This document shows, piece after piece, positions 24,035 through 32,534 of a DNA stretch of 64,000 bases. Location: assembly GCF_007786475.1 (NCBI RefSeq), contig NZ_VNJJ01000001.1:186001-250000 (forward strand), read 5' to 3'. The translations under genes and the position numbers were made by a program. The notes beneath the pieces are model-generated. The model did no database searches and was not told where the DNA came from. It saw only the letters and a list, made by a program, of their open reading frames with translations. Positions within the stretch are counted from its first letter, which is position 1, and each line of letters starts with the position of its first letter. The stretch comes from Cohnella terricola. GTDB taxonomy: Bacteria > Bacillota > Bacilli > Paenibacillales > Paenibacillaceae.

Positions 24035-24904
24035 TTGAATAATGACCGGGATGGATTCATATTTGCTTCAGGCCCTCTAAATAGAAATGTCATTATTATA
24101 GAAGATCAAAGAATTGACGATTATGTCAATTACATCAATCAGAATGATATAAGATCGATTTATTTTAATTCCGGATACTATTATCTGGATAATGTTGACT
24201 GCCTAAAAAGAGTACAGAACATTGAAACTATAAATATTGGAGCAGCGATATCAAATTTTGATGGATTATACAGATCAAGCGAAAGTGTTAAGGTACTTTT
24301 GCTAGGCGACATCACAGGGCCAATTGATCTCTTACGTATGAAGTGTGTGGAAGAAATGGCTATCGATGTGAATAAATACGTACTTAATTTGGAGAAGTGT
24401 AAGCAGTTAAAGGAATTACGTATATGGAAGTATAAGAAAAATAATCTCGAAGAATTGTCAGGCCTTACAAATTTAAATTCAATGGCAATAACACAAAGTT
24501 CACTTGTAACATTAGACGGTTGTAATCGTTTAAATAACTTGAAACAGGTCGAATTAAATTACATGAGCAAGCTTGAAGATGTCAATCAACTAACAGAGCT
24601 AGCTGATACTTTGAAGGTGCTCCGAATCGAATCATGTAAAAAGATTAATTTTGATTTTTTACATCGGTTAAAAAATTTAGAGAAACTTTCATTAATTGAT
24701 AGTGGTTCGATTCCAAACTTGAGTTTTGTGAAAAATCTGCCCAAGTTGAAGTTTCTGGTATTCTCTAAAACCAATGTAATCGACGGCGATCTTTCTTACT
24801 GTGAAGGAATAGAATATGTGGCTTTTGACAACAAAAAACACTACTCCCATAAGTCAAAGGATATTGATCAAAAAATCTGTCTTCAGCGTTTAGAAAGGCT
24901 ATAG
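24035..24904 (+). CDS. Leucine-rich repeat protein, A+T-rich
   Basis: About 289 residues made of irregular leucine-rich repeats of 20-24 residues (LEKCKQLKELRIWKYKKNNLEELSGL and LTELADTLKVLRIESCKKI are examples of the pattern, broken here). There is no signal peptide or membrane anchor, so it is probably a cytosolic protein-binding solenoid. The TTG at 24035 is preferred because AGGAG is nine bases upstream; the in-frame ATG at 24029 is only three bases from it. Base composition is clearly richer in A and T than its neighbours upstream, suggesting acquisition from elsewhere. Partner and function are unknown. Confidence 0.75.
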   Translation: MNNDRDGFIFASGPLNRNVIIIEDQRIDDYVNYINQNDIRSIYFNSGYYYLDNVDCLKRVQNIETINIGAAISNFDGLYRSSESVKVLLLGDITGPIDLLRMKCVEEMAIDVNKYVLNLEKCKQLKELRIWKYKKNNLEELSGLTNLNSMAITQSSLVTLDGCNRLNNLKQVELNYMSKLEDVNQLTELADTLKVLRIESCKKINFDFLHRLKNLEKLSLIDSGSIPNLSFVKNLPKLKFLVFSKTNVIDGDLSYCEGIEYVAFDNKKHYSHKSKDIDQKICLQRLERL

Positions 24905-24909
24905 AAGAA

Positions 24910-24945
24910 GTGGTTGTTGCTCGTTGAGCGGCAACCGCTTTTTTT
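24910..24945 (+). terminator. Terminator of the LRR gene
   Basis: GTGGTTG and GCTC pair with GAGC and CAACCGC around a GTT loop, followed by seven T. Confidence 0.8.
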
Positions 24946-25027
24946 GCATATAGAACGAAGGCGGTCGTATTTTTTAGCGAACCATGGAAAAAGATGGTTG
25001 ATTTTCGAATATACTTATGATAATGTT

Positions 25028-25048
25028 CAATTAACAAAATGTTAAATG
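25028..25048. promoter_or_regulatory. Operator-like inverted repeat before the NAD operon
   Basis: CAATTAACA, AAA, TGTTAAATG: arms match at eight of nine positions, with the perfect core TTAACA-AAA-TGTTAA at 25031-25045. It lies 23 bases before the GTG of the Nudix regulator. CAATTAACA recurs before pncA (25903-25911). Confidence 0.55.
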
Positions 25049-25070
25049 TTAATAGAAAGGGGGTTGCACA

Positions 25071-25847
25071 GTGTCTAACAAGGAAGCAATAGAGCAATAT
25101 GACGTAAAGAAATACAGAACACCAGATGGTTATACGTCGGATATTGCTGTTTTCACGATACTGCCGGTTGAATCAAAAGAATTTAAGCCACCTGTGCTCG
25201 ATCTCAAGATTATGCTTATCCAACGGAGCAAACTTAACAGTGAGGGGAAGCCAAATATCGAGGCAGGAAAGTGGGCACTGCCTGGTGGATTCGTTGATCC
25301 AAACGAAACTGCATTCGAAAGTGCAAAGCGTGAACTGTACGAAGAAACGGGCGTAGAGGACATTCATCTCGAACATTATGGTGTGTATGATAAACCAGGA
25401 CGTGATCCGAGGGGGTGGATTATCACTAATGCACACTTTGCGATTGTGCCAGAGCACAAACTCTCGAAGCGACAAGCAAATGATGATGCCGCAGACGTTC
25501 AACTGTTCTCTGTAAAAGAGGTTATGAATCTGGATCTCGCCTTTGATCATGCAAAAATGATCACCGATGCAATCAACGTAATCCGGCAAAAGCTACTTGA
25601 AACGACAGTGGCTAAGGAATTTTTGCCAGAAGAATTTACTTACTCTGAGCTTCAAGCGGTTCTTCTAACGGTCACGGATGATTCCGCAATTGCGTTAGAA
25701 GCGGCATTTGCAAGAAAGATTAAGTCTTTGCCGTTCATCCAAGAAGTCGAAGGGAAGAAGACTACCCGTACTTCGAAAAGACCGACAAAACTATACAGAT
25801 TCATCGATATAGAATTAAACAAATCCATTTACCACGCCAAAATTTAA
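25071..25847 (+). CDS. NrtR-like Nudix regulator of NAD metabolism
   Basis: A 258-residue protein. The N-terminal Nudix domain has a full Nudix box (G73-x5-E79-x7-R87-E88...E91-E92-x-G94), so hydrolase activity on ADP-ribose-like molecules is possible. The C-terminal part (about 160-250, FTYSELQAVLLTV, ARKIKSLPFIQEV, RPTKLYRF) matches the winged helix of NrtR repressors, which sense ADP-ribose and control NAD genes. The start is a GTG with AAAGGGGG before it. It heads the pncA-pncB-nadD-nadE group, and inverted repeats stand before it and before pncA, supporting a regulatory role. Confidence 0.82.
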   Translation: MSNKEAIEQYDVKKYRTPDGYTSDIAVFTILPVESKEFKPPVLDLKIMLIQRSKLNSEGKPNIEAGKWALPGGFVDPNETAFESAKRELYEETGVEDIHLEHYGVYDKPGRDPRGWIITNAHFAIVPEHKLSKRQANDDAADVQLFSVKEVMNLDLAFDHAKMITDAINVIRQKLLETTVAKEFLPEEFTYSELQAVLLTVTDDSAIALEAAFARKIKSLPFIQEVEGKKTTRTSKRPTKLYRFIDIELNKSIYHAKI

Positions 25848-25905
25848 CAATAACAATGTTCTTTGAGTGATGGATGAGCAAATCTGATTTTTTTACTCGT
25901 AACAA

Positions 25906-25927
25906 TTAACAATTGTGCAATAGTTAA
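25906..25927. promoter_or_regulatory. Operator-like inverted repeat before pncA
   Basis: TTAACAATTG, TG, CAATAGTTAA: ten-base arms with a single mismatch, 21 bases before the pncA ATG. Probable target of the Nudix regulator. Confidence 0.55.
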
Positions 25928-25948
25928 AAATAAAAGGAGGAATGCAAT

Positions 25949-26518
25949 ATGGAAAAGAAAAAAGCACTCATTAATATTGATTACACAGTAGATTTTGTTG
26001 CAACGAATGGGAAGTTGACCTGTGGAATACCAGGGCAGGCTGTTGAAGGAAGAAATGTTGAAATTACAAAAGAGTTTATTCAAAACGGTGATTTCGTGGT
26101 CTTCGCAATCGACATTCACAAGGAAAGAGATCCGTTCCATCCTGAAACAAAGCTGTTCCCGCCACACAATATTGAAGAAACTGATGGTCGCAAGCTTTTC
26201 GGTCAACTAGAGGGGCTGTATCAAGCGAATAAGGACGCAAAGAACGTCTACTGGATGGATAAAACAAGATACAGTGCATTTGCTGGAACGGATTTGGAAC
26301 TTCAACTTCGGGCAAGAGGCATTACTGAGCTTCACCTTATAGGTGTTTGCACCGACATTTGCGTACTTCATACCGCAGTCGATGCTTATAACAAAGGCTT
26401 TGAGATAGTCATTCATGAAGATGCAGTTGCAAGCTTTGATGCCGAAGGTCATGTGTGGGCACTCAGACACTTCAAAGGTACGCTCGGAGCGACCGTTGTC
26501 AAACAGGGGGAGAACTAA
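25949..26518 (+). CDS. pncA: Nicotinamidase
   Basis: A 189-residue isochorismatase-fold amidohydrolase that turns nicotinamide into nicotinate. The catalytic triad is visible: Asp11 (INIDYTVDF), Lys105 (MDKTRYSAF) and Cys138 (GVCTDICV). The metal site is Asp55, His57 and His64 (AIDIHKERDPFHPE). AAAGGAGG precedes the ATG. One base separates its stop codon from the pncB start, so the two are translated together. It is the first step of the salvage set encoded here. Confidence 0.93.
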   Translation: MEKKKALINIDYTVDFVATNGKLTCGIPGQAVEGRNVEITKEFIQNGDFVVFAIDIHKERDPFHPETKLFPPHNIEETDGRKLFGQLEGLYQANKDAKNVYWMDKTRYSAFAGTDLELQLRARGITELHLIGVCTDICVLHTAVDAYNKGFEIVIHEDAVASFDAEGHVWALRHFKGTLGATVVKQGEN

Positions 26519-26519
26519 G

Positions 26520-28004
26520 ATGAAAAAGATCGATCTTCCATTATTGAATCATTCCGATGACAGCTTTGCACTGCATACTGATAAATATCAGATCAACATG
26601 ACACAAGCCTACTGGCAAGATAACATGCATAATCGCAAGGCAATTTTTGAAGTTTATTTCCGCAAATTGCCCTTCCAAAATGGCTATGCCGTATTCGCGG
26701 GACTTGAACGCGTCATCCGCTATCTGAAGGATTTTCGTTTTTCCGAAAGCGATCTAGTTTTTTTGCAAGAAGAAGGATACAGCGAACAATACTTACAATA
26801 TCTGAAGTCGCTTCGTTTTTCGGGGAAACTCCTCTCGATGAAAGAGGGAGAGTTGGTTTTTGCGAATGAACCGATTATGCGTATCGAAGCTCCGCTTGCC
26901 GAAGCCCAGCTTATTGAAACGGCAATCCTGAATATTGTTAACTTCCAAACCCTAATCGCCACGAAAGCATCGCGAATTAAGCAAGTTGTTGGCGATGATA
27001 AGACGATGGAGTTTGGAACAAGGCGGGCACAAGAAATGGATGCCGCTATTTGGGGAACAAGAGCCGCTTACCTAGCTGGTTTTGAAGCAACTTCGAATGT
27101 ACGGGCGGGAAAATTGTTTGGCATTCCGGTATCCGGTACACATGCTCATGCAATGGTTCAAGCCTATCGTGATGAATACCAAGCTTTCCGCAAATACGCA
27201 GAGACACACAAGGATTGTGTATTTCTCGTGGATACCTACGACACATTGAAATCGGGTGTACCGACAGCAATCAAAGTGGCTAAGGAATTTGGGGATCGAA
27301 TCAACTTTAATGGCATTCGTCTCGATAGCGGAGATCTTGCGTATCTTTCGAAGGAAGCTCGGAAAATGCTCGATGACGCAGGGTTTAAGAACACAAAAAT
27401 CTATGCCTCGAATGATCTAGACGAACAAACGATCTTGAACCTGAAAGCACAAGGGGCAAAGATTGATGTATGGGGGATTGGCACAAAGCTTATTACGGCT
27501 TACGATCAGCCTGCTTTGGGTGCCGTTTATAAATTGATTTCGATTGAAGACGAAAATGGCGAGATGGTTGATACCATAAAGATCAGTTCGAATCCTGAAA
27601 AAATATCGACTCCGGGACGCAAGCGTGTTTTTCGCATCATTAACAAGACGAACAATAAGTCCGAGGGCGATTATATTGCACTTGAACATGAAGAGCCTGA
27701 GAAAGACGAGCGTCTTCATATGTTCCACCCTGTTCATACCTATATCGCGAAGTTTGTAACGAACTTCGAAGCAAGAGAGCTTCATCAACCTATTTTTATA
27801 GATGGAGAACTTGTTTATAAGCTTCCGACTCTTCACGACATTCGTGCTTTTGTAAAAGAAAACTTGAATGTCTTGTGGGAAGAATATCGAAGAACGCTAA
27901 ATCCGGCAGAATACCCAGTGAATCTTAGCCAGAAATGCTGGGATAACAAAATGGAACGCATTGCAGAGATTCGAGAAAAAGTTGCAGAAGCAATCGAGGC
28001 ATAG
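26520..28004 (+). CDS. pncB: Nicotinate phosphoribosyltransferase
   Basis: A 494-residue enzyme joining nicotinate and PRPP (with ATP) to give nicotinate mononucleotide. Family text: LHTDKYQINMTQAYW near the start, FEVYFRKLPFQNGYAVFAG, EFGTRRAQ, GTHAHAMVQAY (histidine loop) and IRLDSGDLAYLS (phosphate binding). The ATG at 26520 is right after the pncA stop and has GGGGGAG before it; a longer in-frame reading from 26415 runs through pncA and is not used. nadD follows after 14 bases. Confidence 0.95.
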   Translation: MKKIDLPLLNHSDDSFALHTDKYQINMTQAYWQDNMHNRKAIFEVYFRKLPFQNGYAVFAGLERVIRYLKDFRFSESDLVFLQEEGYSEQYLQYLKSLRFSGKLLSMKEGELVFANEPIMRIEAPLAEAQLIETAILNIVNFQTLIATKASRIKQVVGDDKTMEFGTRRAQEMDAAIWGTRAAYLAGFEATSNVRAGKLFGIPVSGTHAHAMVQAYRDEYQAFRKYAETHKDCVFLVDTYDTLKSGVPTAIKVAKEFGDRINFNGIRLDSGDLAYLSKEARKMLDDAGFKNTKIYASNDLDEQTILNLKAQGAKIDVWGIGTKLITAYDQPALGAVYKLISIEDENGEMVDTIKISSNPEKISTPGRKRVFRIINKTNNKSEGDYIALEHEEPEKDERLHMFHPVHTYIAKFVTNFEARELHQPIFIDGELVYKLPTLHDIRAFVKENLNVLWEEYRRTLNPAEYPVNLSQKCWDNKMERIAEIREKVAEAIEA

Positions 28005-28018
28005 GGGGATGATTCTAA

Positions 28019-28639
28019 GTGGCTAAAATCGGAATTTATGGCTCTTCGTTTGATCCGATTACAATTGTTCACTTGTGGACGGCAAGCACAATCGCTCATC
28101 GTTGCAAACTGGACAAGGTGATTTTCTTGCCTTGTTCGAGTAAGCGGCAAGATAAACAGATGAATATATCAGACGAACATCGCTTAAACATGCTTCAAAT
28201 GGCGATTGCCGGAAACGAAAAGTTTGTCGTTGATGATTATGAGATGCATCAGCTCGGTTGGGAGATTGCAACATATAAAACACTCAAGCATTTCAAAGAG
28301 AGATATCCTGATGATGACATTTACTTCATCATGGGAGCAGACTTGCTTGTTGATATTGGGGAAGGGAAATGGCAAAAAGCTGACGAGTTAATTCGTGAGA
28401 ACAAGTTTATTGTAATGGCAAGAGACGGAATTAATATGCTTTCTGCAATTAGCAAATCCCCGATCCTTCGAAATGCAGATGACGGTCAAACTTTTCACCT
28501 TATCGACAAAGGGTTGGCAATGGAGATCAGCTCCAGGTACATTCGCGATGAGTTTATGCGAGGTGGCGAACCCAGGTATTTAATGCCCGATTGTTGTTAC
28601 GACTATATTAAAGAACATCAGCTTTATCAAAATCTCTAA
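28019..28639 (+). CDS. nadD: Nicotinate-nucleotide adenylyltransferase
   Basis: A 206-residue nucleotidyltransferase that adenylates nicotinate mononucleotide to deamido-NAD. The N-terminal motif is GSSFDPITIVHL (residues 8-19), so the usual HxGH reads T15-I-V-H18 and the first His is replaced by Thr. The C-terminal ISSRYIR (from residue 170) matches the ISSTxxR signature. Start GTG with AGGGGGA before it; nadE follows after 16 bases. The position between pncB and nadE supports the role, but activity with the altered motif is unproven. Confidence 0.85.
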   Translation: MAKIGIYGSSFDPITIVHLWTASTIAHRCKLDKVIFLPCSSKRQDKQMNISDEHRLNMLQMAIAGNEKFVVDDYEMHQLGWEIATYKTLKHFKERYPDDDIYFIMGADLLVDIGEGKWQKADELIRENKFIVMARDGINMLSAISKSPILRNADDGQTFHLIDKGLAMEISSRYIRDEFMRGGEPRYLMPDCCYDYIKEHQLYQNL

Positions 28640-28655
28640 AGGTGTGTGTAAGTAA

Positions 28656-29474
28656 ATGAGCAAGCAAAATGAAATTATCGAAACACTGAACGTTAAGCCT
28701 GTTATTGATATAACACTCGAAATCCAAAATCGGATCCATTTTCTGAAAGCATACTGCAAAAAGTCGGGGGCAAAAGGGTTTGTGCTTGGCATTAGCGGTG
28801 GTCAAGATTCAACACTTGCTGGATACCTCTCGCAAAAAGCGGCAGAGGAACTTCGTGCAGAAGGTTATGATGCTTCGTTTATTGCGATACGTCTCCCGTA
28901 TGGCACACAACAAGACGAAGATGATGCACAGCGAGCTTTGGCGTTTATCAATCCTGACAAAGTGTTTACTATTAATGTGCAAAAAGCAGTGAATGCGTTT
29001 GCCGAAACATATGAAGAAAGCCTAGGGAACCCATTGCAGGATTATCACAAGGGAAATGTAAAGGCGAGAATGCGTATGGTAGCTCAATACGCAGTTGCAG
29101 GAAAATTACAATGCTTAGTAGTTGGATCTGATCATGCGGCAGAGGCGGTAACGGGATTTTATACAAAGTTTGGTGATGGTGGAGCGGATATTATGCCTTT
29201 GTCGGGACTAACGAAGGAGCAGGGTAGTGCGTTGCTGAAAAAGCTAGGTGCTCCTAAAGCTTTATACATGAAAGTTCCAACGGCAGATTTGCTCGACAAT
29301 AAGCCGCAACAAGCTGATGAAATGGAACTTGGTCTTGGATATCAAGAGTTGGATGCTTATCTTACGGGGAATGCAGTCTCTACAGAAGCACAAGCAAATA
29401 TTGAACATCGTTATGAAGTGAGTAAACATAAACGAGAGCTTCCAGTCACGCCATTTGATACGTGGTGGAAGTAA
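28656..29474 (+). CDS. nadE: NAD synthetase, ammonia-dependent
   Basis: A 272-residue NadE of the short, ammonia-using class (no glutaminase domain). The P-loop SGGQDS is at 47-52; other family text is [48 protein letters not shown] and [17 protein letters not shown]. It performs the last step, deamido-NAD to NAD. It closes the salvage operon and is followed by a terminator. Confidence 0.95.
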   Translation: MSKQNEIIETLNVKPVIDITLEIQNRIHFLKAYCKKSGAKGFVLGISGGQDSTLAGYLSQKAAEELRAEGYDASFIAIRLPYGTQQDEDDAQRALAFINPDKVFTINVQKAVNAFAETYEESLGNPLQDYHKGNVKARMRMVAQYAVAGKLQCLVVGSDHAAEAVTGFYTKFGDGGADIMPLSGLTKEQGSALLKKLGAPKALYMKVPTADLLDNKPQQADEMELGLGYQELDAYLTGNAVSTEAQANIEHRYEVSKHKRELPVTPFDTWWK

Positions 29475-29481
29475 TCGGTCG

Positions 29482-29507
29482 AAGGCCGCCCGGCAGGGGC
29501 GGCCTTT
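29482..29507 (+). terminator. Terminator of the NAD operon
   Basis: AAGGCCGCC (29482-29490) pairs with GGCGGCCTT (29498-29506); only three T follow. It separates the operon from the convergent regulator gene. Confidence 0.7.
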
Positions 29508-29537
29508 AACCGAAAATGCTCTCCGAGAATAACATAC

Positions 29538-30614
29538 TCATTTCTCCCGCAGCGCCAGGGGAGACATGCCGTAATACTTCTTAAAAACCTTGTGAAAGTA
29601 CGAGGCGTCGCTGTACCCTACCGAAGTCGCAATATGATTGATCGGAAGCCTGCCGTCCAGTATGGCTTCCTTTGCGGCTTCCATACGCAACCGGGTAATG
29701 TTGTCCATAATATTTTCGCCGATCTGGCTTTTGTAAGCCTTGCTCAAGTATTCCTTGCTCACGTAAAATCGCACAGCGAGTTTCTCCAGCGAGATCGGTT
29801 CTTTATAATGAACGTTGATGTATTGCTGAATTTCTTTGAGATCGATTTTTTTCTTGGCTTTGCGGAGCGCGTCGATGTGGCCAAGCGCGATGTCGTACAA
29901 GGTCGTAAGTTTCTCGTGAGCCTCCGCGCCGGTCATAGGCCTGGCTTGTTCCCCATGCAGCAGGCGATCGTCCTCGAAGGCTTCCTTCATCTCCGTGCCA
30001 GCCAGCGACATGCATTCCTCCAATTCCTTGAGGAATTCCTGGTAGATTCGCCACCATTGGTATGAGTTTTCCTCGATTTTCGATTTCAACTGTTCGAAGC
30101 ACTCGGTCAAAGCTTGCCGAATCGCATCCGAATTCCCAAGGTTCACGAATGTGCGGACGTTTCGCTTATGCTGCACGACAATATTCAGGACATCGGATGG
30201 AAGCACGATGATCGAGCTTGCGGCCCGCCCGGTTCGTTCTTTCGTAATTCGAACGAGGCAAGCCAGCAGAGCCTGCTTCAAGCTTTCCTTATCGAGCGGC
30301 TTGAGCAAATATTCGATAACCCCCGAACGGATCGCTTGTTTCGTGTAGACGAAATCGTCATGCCCGCTGAGAACGATCAATTTGATCTCGGGATGATGCT
30401 GTTCCAGCTTCTTCAGCAATTCGACGCCGTTCATATGGGGCATGTTCATGTCTGTAATGACGATATCGGGCTTGCGTTCGCGAATGAGCGAGAAGCCGTC
30501 CTCGCCGTTTTCTTCCTCGCCGATGATCTGGATGCCCAGATTCGAATCATGAACGAACTGCTTGATCAATTCTCGCGTCCAATACTCGTCCTCTATGACG
30601 ATGAGCGTAAACAT
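29538..30614 (-). CDS. Response regulator, YesN type (receiver plus AraC HTH)
   Basis: A 358-residue regulator. The receiver domain (1-120) has the acidic pair in VIEDE, phosphorylated Asp55 (VITDMNMPHMNG) and LLKPLDKESL; the AraC HTH is at about 258-356 (LEKLAVRFYVSKEYLSKAYK, SPLALREK). The ATG at 30614 is taken because GAGG lies before it; an ATG five codons earlier overlaps the kinase gene. It follows the cognate YesM-type kinase by 11 bases and likely activates the ABC operon upstream of both. Confidence 0.92.
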   Translation of the reverse strand: MFTLIVIEDEYWTRELIKQFVHDSNLGIQIIGEEENGEDGFSLIRERKPDIVITDMNMPHMNGVELLKKLEQHHPEIKLIVLSGHDDFVYTKQAIRSGVIEYLLKPLDKESLKQALLACLVRITKERTGRAASSIIVLPSDVLNIVVQHKRNVRTFVNLGNSDAIRQALTECFEQLKSKIEENSYQWWRIYQEFLKELEECMSLAGTEMKEAFEDDRLLHGEQARPMTGAEAHEKLTTLYDIALGHIDALRKAKKKIDLKEIQQYINVHYKEPISLEKLAVRFYVSKEYLSKAYKSQIGENIMDNITRLRMEAAKEAILDGRLPINHIATSVGYSDASYFHKVFKKYYGMSPLALREK

Positions 30615-30625
30615 GGGGCATGACC

Positions 30626-32410
30626 TCATTTGTTGGATGGGATGTAAGGGAGCGTAATCGTCACAAGGGTTCCGCGGCCCCCCGGATGGTTTTGTAGCGT
30701 AAGACCGTAGGGCTCTCCGAAGTGGATGCCGATCCGGGCGTTAATGTTTCGCAGTGCCATACTATTCGTGAATGTGATAACGTCACCTGGGTCCGACAAC
30801 AGGCTTTCGTTGATTTCCGCTAGTCGCTCGGGAGGAATGCCGATGCCGTTATCCATAATGGAGATCCGGACGATATCCGCTTCCCTGACGGCGTCGATCT
30901 TGATGATCCATGGTGCTTTCGTATGCTGGAATCCATGCTCGAAAGCGTTCTCCACAATAGGTTGTAAAATAAGTATAGGCAGCAAAGCAGTCTTCGCACT
31001 TTCGTCAATCTGAAAATGCTTTTCGATTTTGTCCTTGAATCGGAAATTCTGGATCGTCAGATAATTGTCTACGTGCTCGATTTCCTGCATCAGCGTGACA
31101 AAATCGTCCCCCGTAGTCATCGTATATCGAAAGTTGCTGCTGATTGTCTGGATAATCTGATAGACTTCGGGCACGTTTCTGGCGACGGCCATCGCCCCGA
31201 GACTTTGCAGCGTATTATGAAGGAAATGCGGGTTGATCTGCGCCTGCAGAGCCTTAAACTGGGCATTTCGTTTCTCGATATAAATGCGGTAGCGAGCGCG
31301 TATCATTTCCGAGTATTTTTGCTCCAGCAGCCCGATCTCGTCGTTTCGCTTCGTCTCGATATATTCGTCATGATTGGACTCTGCGGTAAAGGAGATGGCG
31401 CGAGCCAGCTTCAAGATCGGATTCGTCGCTTTATTCGCGAGCAGAATCGAAGCGGCCAGAGAGAAGATCAGCAGCCCGATCCCGAGGCTAACGCTGAACC
31501 AGAGCGTGCGGCGATTGCTTTCGAGAACGGCGCTCGTAGGAATGGCTTTGACCAGAAACATGGAGCCGTCCCCGACCGCCTGCTGGAACACATAGTACGA
31601 TTTCGTTTTGAAAAAGGCCTCGCCTGACCCGGAGGACAGCGCGGCGTGAATGTCCTGAAGTGCGAGGCTGTCGTAATCGGCGCCCGGAAGCCCATGCACG
31701 GCGCGGCCTTCCCGATCCATGATGAAAATAAGGCTGTTCTCCTCGCTTTTTACCGATTGCAGAATCGGGTCGAGCATACTCCAGTTGACGTGAATCGATA
31801 TGCCGCCGAGGATGGAACGATCGATGAATTTGAACATCGTGCGATACATATGAAAATGGGGGGACTGCTGATCCTCCATATAATAGGCAAGTTTAAGATT
31901 TCCTAAGCGATCCCACGGCAATGGCAGCGCATGGGACGAATGGGCGATGATCCGGCTTTCCCCGTTAATCATCGTATAGCTTTTATTTTCACGGCTGCTG
32001 AATACACTGATCTGATCGAACAGATTCAAATTCGGCAAGTACACGGAATTGAGCTTGTTAAGGATATAGGACTGAACGATGTAGCTCGGTTCCATATCGG
32101 AATCAAGCGCACCTTCCAAATAACGCGTAATCGTCAAGTCGGCCATGACGGAAAACATGAGATTGTCCAGCAGCTTCAGCTTCTCGTCAATAAACTGCCC
32201 GGACCAGATGATACTGGATTGATTGGTCGTGCGAATTTCCGCTTCTAGATTTTTTCTCGATTCGGATATCGCTACCGCCGTGATGGCAATGACGGGGACA
32301 CACGTAATCAGCATCATCATAAGCAGAAGCTTCTTCTTAATGCTGCTGGAGAAATATTCGATGAACCGGATGCTAGAAGAGATCAGCTTATTTTTGATGC
32401 GATTGCTCAT
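30626..32410 (-). CDS. Sensor histidine kinase, YesM type
   Basis: A 594-residue membrane kinase: helix near 27-50, a large extracellular sensor, a second helix near 300-322, HAMP, then the His_kinase domain with QINPHFLHNTLQ (phospho-acceptor His395) and an HATPase domain (PIVENAFEHGF, DNGIGIPPERL, GTLVTITLPY). YesM kinases usually watch the extracellular binding protein or its sugar. It is downstream of the ABC genes across a terminator, and is paired with the YesN gene. Confidence 0.92.
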   Translation of the reverse strand: MSNRIKNKLISSSIRFIEYFSSSIKKKLLLMMMLITCVPVIAITAVAISESRKNLEAEIRTTNQSSIIWSGQFIDEKLKLLDNLMFSVMADLTITRYLEGALDSDMEPSYIVQSYILNKLNSVYLPNLNLFDQISVFSSRENKSYTMINGESRIIAHSSHALPLPWDRLGNLKLAYYMEDQQSPHFHMYRTMFKFIDRSILGGISIHVNWSMLDPILQSVKSEENSLIFIMDREGRAVHGLPGADYDSLALQDIHAALSSGSGEAFFKTKSYYVFQQAVGDGSMFLVKAIPTSAVLESNRRTLWFSVSLGIGLLIFSLAASILLANKATNPILKLARAISFTAESNHDEYIETKRNDEIGLLEQKYSEMIRARYRIYIEKRNAQFKALQAQINPHFLHNTLQSLGAMAVARNVPEVYQIIQTISSNFRYTMTTGDDFVTLMQEIEHVDNYLTIQNFRFKDKIEKHFQIDESAKTALLPILILQPIVENAFEHGFQHTKAPWIIKIDAVREADIVRISIMDNGIGIPPERLAEINESLLSDPGDVITFTNSMALRNINARIGIHFGEPYGLTLQNHPGGRGTLVTITLPYIPSNK

Positions 32411-32434
32411 CTGTCGAATGCCACCCCCGTGACG

Positions 32435-32471
32435 AAAAAGGGAGCGATCGAATCATCGCCCTTTCGCTCCC
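32435..32471 (-). terminator. Terminator between ABC permease and YesM kinase
   Basis: On the minus strand GGGAGCG (32471-32465) pairs with CGCTCCC (32446-32440) and five T follow. Confidence 0.8.
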
Positions 32472-32534
32472 TCCTTGTTTCGTAAAACGTAATTTTGCCA
32501 TTTTGCGCAGCCTATTGCAAGGCGACGGATGAGA

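Noticed and set aside
24035..29507. NAD genes as part of a prophage or defence island
   Set aside because: No integrase, structural phage gene, toxin or defence effector was found next to them; only the composition and gene set are suggestive.
31016..31627. Plus-strand frame of 203 codons opposite the YesM kinase
   Set aside because: Antisense shadow with no recognisable motif.
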